Shown one piece after another: positions 4,959 through 7,225 of a stretch of 7,225 bases of DNA (position 1 is the stretch's first letter; each line of letters begins with the position of its first letter). The notes under the pieces were generated by a model. The model saw nothing but the letters and a program-made list of their open reading frames with translations. It did no database searches and was not told where the DNA came from. Made by a program: the position numbers and the translations under genes. The DNA comes from Candidatus Dormiibacterota bacterium (GTDB lineage Bacteria > Chloroflexota > Dormibacteria > Aeolococcales > Aeolococcaceae). The stretch lies in NCBI GenBank assembly GCA_003136295.1, contig PLDZ01000082.1, positions 12,116-19,340 of the forward strand, in the 5' to 3' direction.

Positions 4959-6869
4959 TCAGAAGGCGGCGGGTTCGTCTCTGACCACGACCGGGAGCTC
5001 CGGTGGCAGCGTCGAACGTGAGCGTGCGCGGGTCGTGCTGACGCGGACTGCGCGGGTGGGGGTAGCGCGCACGACGCAGTTCCGCCCGGCCGCCTTGGCC
5101 GCGTAGAGCGCCCGATCCGCCGCGGCGACCAGGGTTTTCGCGTCGATTGCATCGCTCGGGATCGCAGCGACGCCGAGCGACGCCGTGACCATGGCTGAGC
5201 CACGGATACCCGCGAAACGATTGGCAATCTCGAGGCGCAGCCGCTCGGCGACGACCGCGGCAGCGTGGGCGTCGGTCTCGCGGAGGAGGACACAGAATTC
5301 CTCACCGCCATACCGGTACGCGGTGTCGGAATCGCGCAGCGACCGGGCGAACGCACTGCCGAACTCCGACAGGATCTCGTCGCCGGCCTGGTGCCCGTGG
5401 ACGTCGTTGACCTTCTTGAAGTGATCGACGTCGAGCATGATGCAGGCAAGCGGACGGTTGTAGCGCTGGCTTCTCGCGACCTCCAGGTCCAGGTCCAGCT
5501 CGAGACGGCGTCGATTGGGGAGGTGGGTGAGCGCGTCGGTATGGCTCAGTTCGTCGGCGCTCTGATGGAAGCGCGCCGCCTCGACGGCCGTGGCAGCTTG
5601 ACCCGCGAGGCTGTGCAGGACATCGAGGCTGCTCTCGTCGACAGCGATGGGTTCGCCGGACATGAGTTCGAGAACGCCGATGATTCGCGCACCGACGATC
5701 ATCGGCACTGCGAGCGCCGCGATCCTGCTGCCGACTCGATACTCGGTTGCCAGCGAGCCGGCCGACAGCGTCGCGAGCGTGCGTCCGAATTGCCCGGCTC
5801 GCCCCACCAAGCCCTCGCCGAGCTGCAGTGAGGCATGTTCTCCGGTCTGGCCGTGATCCACGTTGGTGTCGTGCACGAGGCTGAGCCGCCGATCCTCGTT
5901 GATGATCCACATCCGCACCGTCTCGAAGCCGCTGATCGTGAGCCCCGCCTTGCCGACCGCTTCGGCGACGTACCGGAGATTGAGGCTTCCCGAGATCTCC
6001 CGGCCGACGTTGACGATGAGACCGAGCCGCGCCGCCTGCGAGCGCGCCTCGCTCTCGAAGGCCGCCAGGCGCGATCGTTCTTCGGCAAGCGTCATGGTCA
6101 TCTGACCCAGCTCGGCGGCGACCTCTCGGAGTTCCGGAGGGCCGACACCGGCAGGTTGTGCGGTGAGGTCGCCGGCGCCGACCTTGCGCATGGTGGTGAG
6201 CAGATCGTTGACGGGCGTCACGACTGCCGCCCGCAGTCCTCGGTGCTGCCGCCGGGCGACCAGGATGGTGAGCACGAGCATCCCGCCGGCGATGGCAAGA
6301 GCCATGAGAACCAGGGCGTGCTCGGCGGTTTGCTCGGAGGCGATATCGACGTCCACCTGGGTACTCAACGCGGCGCTGGCGGTTCGGTACGCGTCGAAGA
6401 GTGCCTTGCCACTCAACAGGAAGCTCTGCCGCTCGCTCGTACTGGTCACAGCGCGCTCGATCGCCAGCGCGGGCGTCCCCCATTCACTGAACCAGCGCTG
6501 CTGCGCGACCCGCATCGCGATCGTCGGTCCGACGAGATCGGGCCGCGTCGCCAATGTGATCGATGCGCTGTCGCCACCGAGGATCTCCTGCTGCCCCACG
6601 TAGTACGAGGACAGGAAGACCTGATTCCCGCTGTCGAGGTACCCGCGAAGCCCGGTTTCCTCATCGAGCATGCCGTTCTGCACATCGTCGATGGCGCCGC
6701 GGCCCGCAATCAGGGCGTTCACGCTCGGCTCGAAATGTGCGAGAACGACGGCGAAGCACCCACCCGTCACCGCGAGAGTCGCGACGATGAGGACCGACAC
6801 GGCGGCAAACGCTCGCGCCAACCGCTGCGTGAGGCTGCGATCTGAGGCGACCCGGGATTTGGCCTGCAT
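4959..6869 (-). CDS. Membrane-bound CHASE3-HAMP-GAF-GGDEF diguanylate cyclase
   Basis: The product should make the second messenger cyclic di-GMP from two GTP. With the ATG at 6869 it has 636 residues. A first membrane helix lies at about 20-45. A CHASE3-like extracellular sensor follows (DEETGLRGYLDSGNQVFL, about 69-86). A second helix is at about 184-204, then a HAMP linker, a GAF domain (about 277-432) and a GGDEF domain (about 440-600). The GGDEF domain shows TDALTHLPNRRR, LDVDHFKKVNDVHGHQAGDE and the active-site GGEEF (521-525). RDSD five residues before GGEEF is a canonical RxxD inhibitory site for product binding. A roughly 35-residue basic tail follows. The frame is open to an ATG at 7058, but residues before 6869 look non-coding. 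It would signal extracellular or redox/ligand cues to c-di-GMP; the ligand is unknown. Confidence 0.9.
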   Translation of the reverse strand: MQAKSRVASDRSLTQRLARAFAAVSVLIVATLAVTGGCFAVVLAHFEPSVNALIAGRGAIDDVQNGMLDEETGLRGYLDSGNQVFLSSYYVGQQEILGGDSASITLATRPDLVGPTIAMRVAQQRWFSEWGTPALAIERAVTSTSERQSFLLSGKALFDAYRTASAALSTQVDVDIASEQTAEHALVLMALAIAGGMLVLTILVARRQHRGLRAAVVTPVNDLLTTMRKVGAGDLTAQPAGVGPPELREVAAELGQMTMTLAEERSRLAAFESEARSQAARLGLIVNVGREISGSLNLRYVAEAVGKAGLTISGFETVRMWIINEDRRLSLVHDTNVDHGQTGEHASLQLGEGLVGRAGQFGRTLATLSAGSLATEYRVGSRIAALAVPMIVGARIIGVLELMSGEPIAVDESSLDVLHSLAGQAATAVEAARFHQSADELSHTDALTHLPNRRRLELDLDLEVARSQRYNRPLACIMLDVDHFKKVNDVHGHQAGDEILSEFGSAFARSLRDSDTAYRYGGEEFCVLLRETDAHAAAVVAERLRLEIANRFAGIRGSAMVTASLGVAAIPSDAIDAKTLVAAADRALYAAKAAGRNCVVRATPTRAVRVSTTRARSRSTLPPELPVVVRDEPAAF

Positions 6870-7012
6870 TACCAGAGCGTGGTGCCTTCGCCCCACTCGG
6901 AACCCAGATCGCACCACTCCGTCACCGAGTTGATCATCCGTGCGCGGGCGCGCGTGACGGCTCTGGGGAACCTCGTTTGTGCGGTCGAGCGGAACCGCCG
7001 CTCTCCCCGGAG

Positions 7013-7225
7013 CTACGCCGGCGCGGAGTTGAGCCCCACCAAGGGCCCCCGGGACCACCGCGCCGGCCGTTCCAGGAAGCGGCCGATCGACGTGACCTCG
7101 CGGCTGATCGCAGGATCGGCGCGGCGACTGATCCGATCGAAAGGCATGACCTTGATCTCGATCTCACGCCGAGTTTGCTCCATGCGCCACCCGCCGGCGA
7201 TCCAGCCGTCGACGCAGATCACCGG
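7013..7225 (-). CDS. C-terminal part of a winged-helix DNA-binding (AlkZ/YcaQ-like) protein, truncated by the window edge
   Basis: The frame enters at the right edge on the minus strand and ends at TAG 7013-7015, giving about 70 residues. The segment VDGWIAGGWRMEQTRREIEI followed by KVMPFDRISRRADPAI resembles the C-terminal beta portion of winged-helix DNA-binding-domain proteins (HTH_42, DUF1006). In that family VDGFVxGTWRIE and a hydrophobic-PF element are typical. Relatives include AlkZ/YcaQ DNA glycosylases that unhook crosslinks, but many family members are uncharacterised. The diagnostic N-terminal part is outside the window, so catalytic function cannot be judged. It lies upstream of the diguanylate cyclase on the same strand. 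The 143-base gap shows no clear terminator or promoter. Confidence 0.6.
   Translation of the reverse strand, partial: PVICVDGWIAGGWRMEQTRREIEIKVMPFDRISRRADPAISREVTSIGRFLERPARWSRGPLVGLNSAPA

Noticed and set aside
4662..5021. Plus-strand open frame containing SRRGDSNSRPAVYETAALPL
   Set aside because: This is the antisense translation of the tRNA-Thr gene, a well-known false protein in databases.
5302..6483. 393-codon minus-strand open frame in another frame of the cyclase gene
   Set aside because: It is an arginine-rich shadow with no domain signal. The alternative frame carries CHASE3, HAMP, GAF and GGDEF motifs in order.
5835..6845. 336-codon plus-strand open frame opposite the diguanylate cyclase
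   Set aside because: It lies wholly antisense to a well-supported multidomain gene, shows no family motifs and is explained by GC-rich codon bias.
6870..7058. N-terminal extension of the diguanylate cyclase to the ATG at 7058, overlapping the end of the winged-helix gene
   Set aside because: The extra 63 residues are proline/arginine-rich without structure, and the upstream gene ends inside them. The ATG at 6869 directly precedes the basic segment and first membrane helix.

Overview
The window is high-GC bacterial DNA, most likely from an actinomycete or a close actinobacterial relative. The NarL-type regulator remnant, the GTG starts, the encoded CCA of the tRNA and the general protein style all point that way. 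The lineage cannot be fixed further from sequence alone. No rRNA, CRISPR array or recombinase gene is visible.

Layout: (1) Left flank, 1-1144. The last 28 codons of an unidentified gene overlap a TSUP-family (TauE/SafE) anion transporter. Convergent to the transporter is a broken NarL/LuxR-type regulator that keeps only its DNA-binding end. (2) Middle block, about 1196-4749. It is bounded by an intact tRNA-Thr(CGT) at the right (4704-4778, minus strand) and by a detached copy of that tRNA's 3' part at the left (1196-1240), in the same orientation. The shared segment runs from the anticodon loop to the exact CCA end, which is the signature left when a tyrosine-recombinase element integrates into a tRNA gene. 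(3) Right flank, 4779-7225. It holds a membrane-bound CHASE3-HAMP-GAF-GGDEF diguanylate cyclase and the C-terminal end of a winged-helix (AlkZ/YcaQ-like) protein, both on the minus strand.

The inferred island carries unrelated single-gene cargo: a diacylglycerol/sphingosine-kinase-like lipid kinase, a GreA/GreB-type transcript cleavage factor, a broken 2'-5' RNA ligase-like (2H phosphoesterase) gene and a DinB-family metal-binding protein. A possible nucleotide-cyclase relic lies near its left end. No integrase is present, so it reads as a decayed or trans-mobilised remnant rather than an autonomous element. Several cargo genes use codons such as TTA, ATA and CTA.

The island genes do not form an obvious pathway. 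The flanking diguanylate cyclase is a signalling enzyme with an intact active-site motif and a canonical product-inhibition site. The most noteworthy feature is the tRNA-bounded island. Next is a compact tandem-repeat and inverted-repeat structure just inside its left boundary, possibly an old recombination or regulatory site. I found no convincing new multi-gene system.
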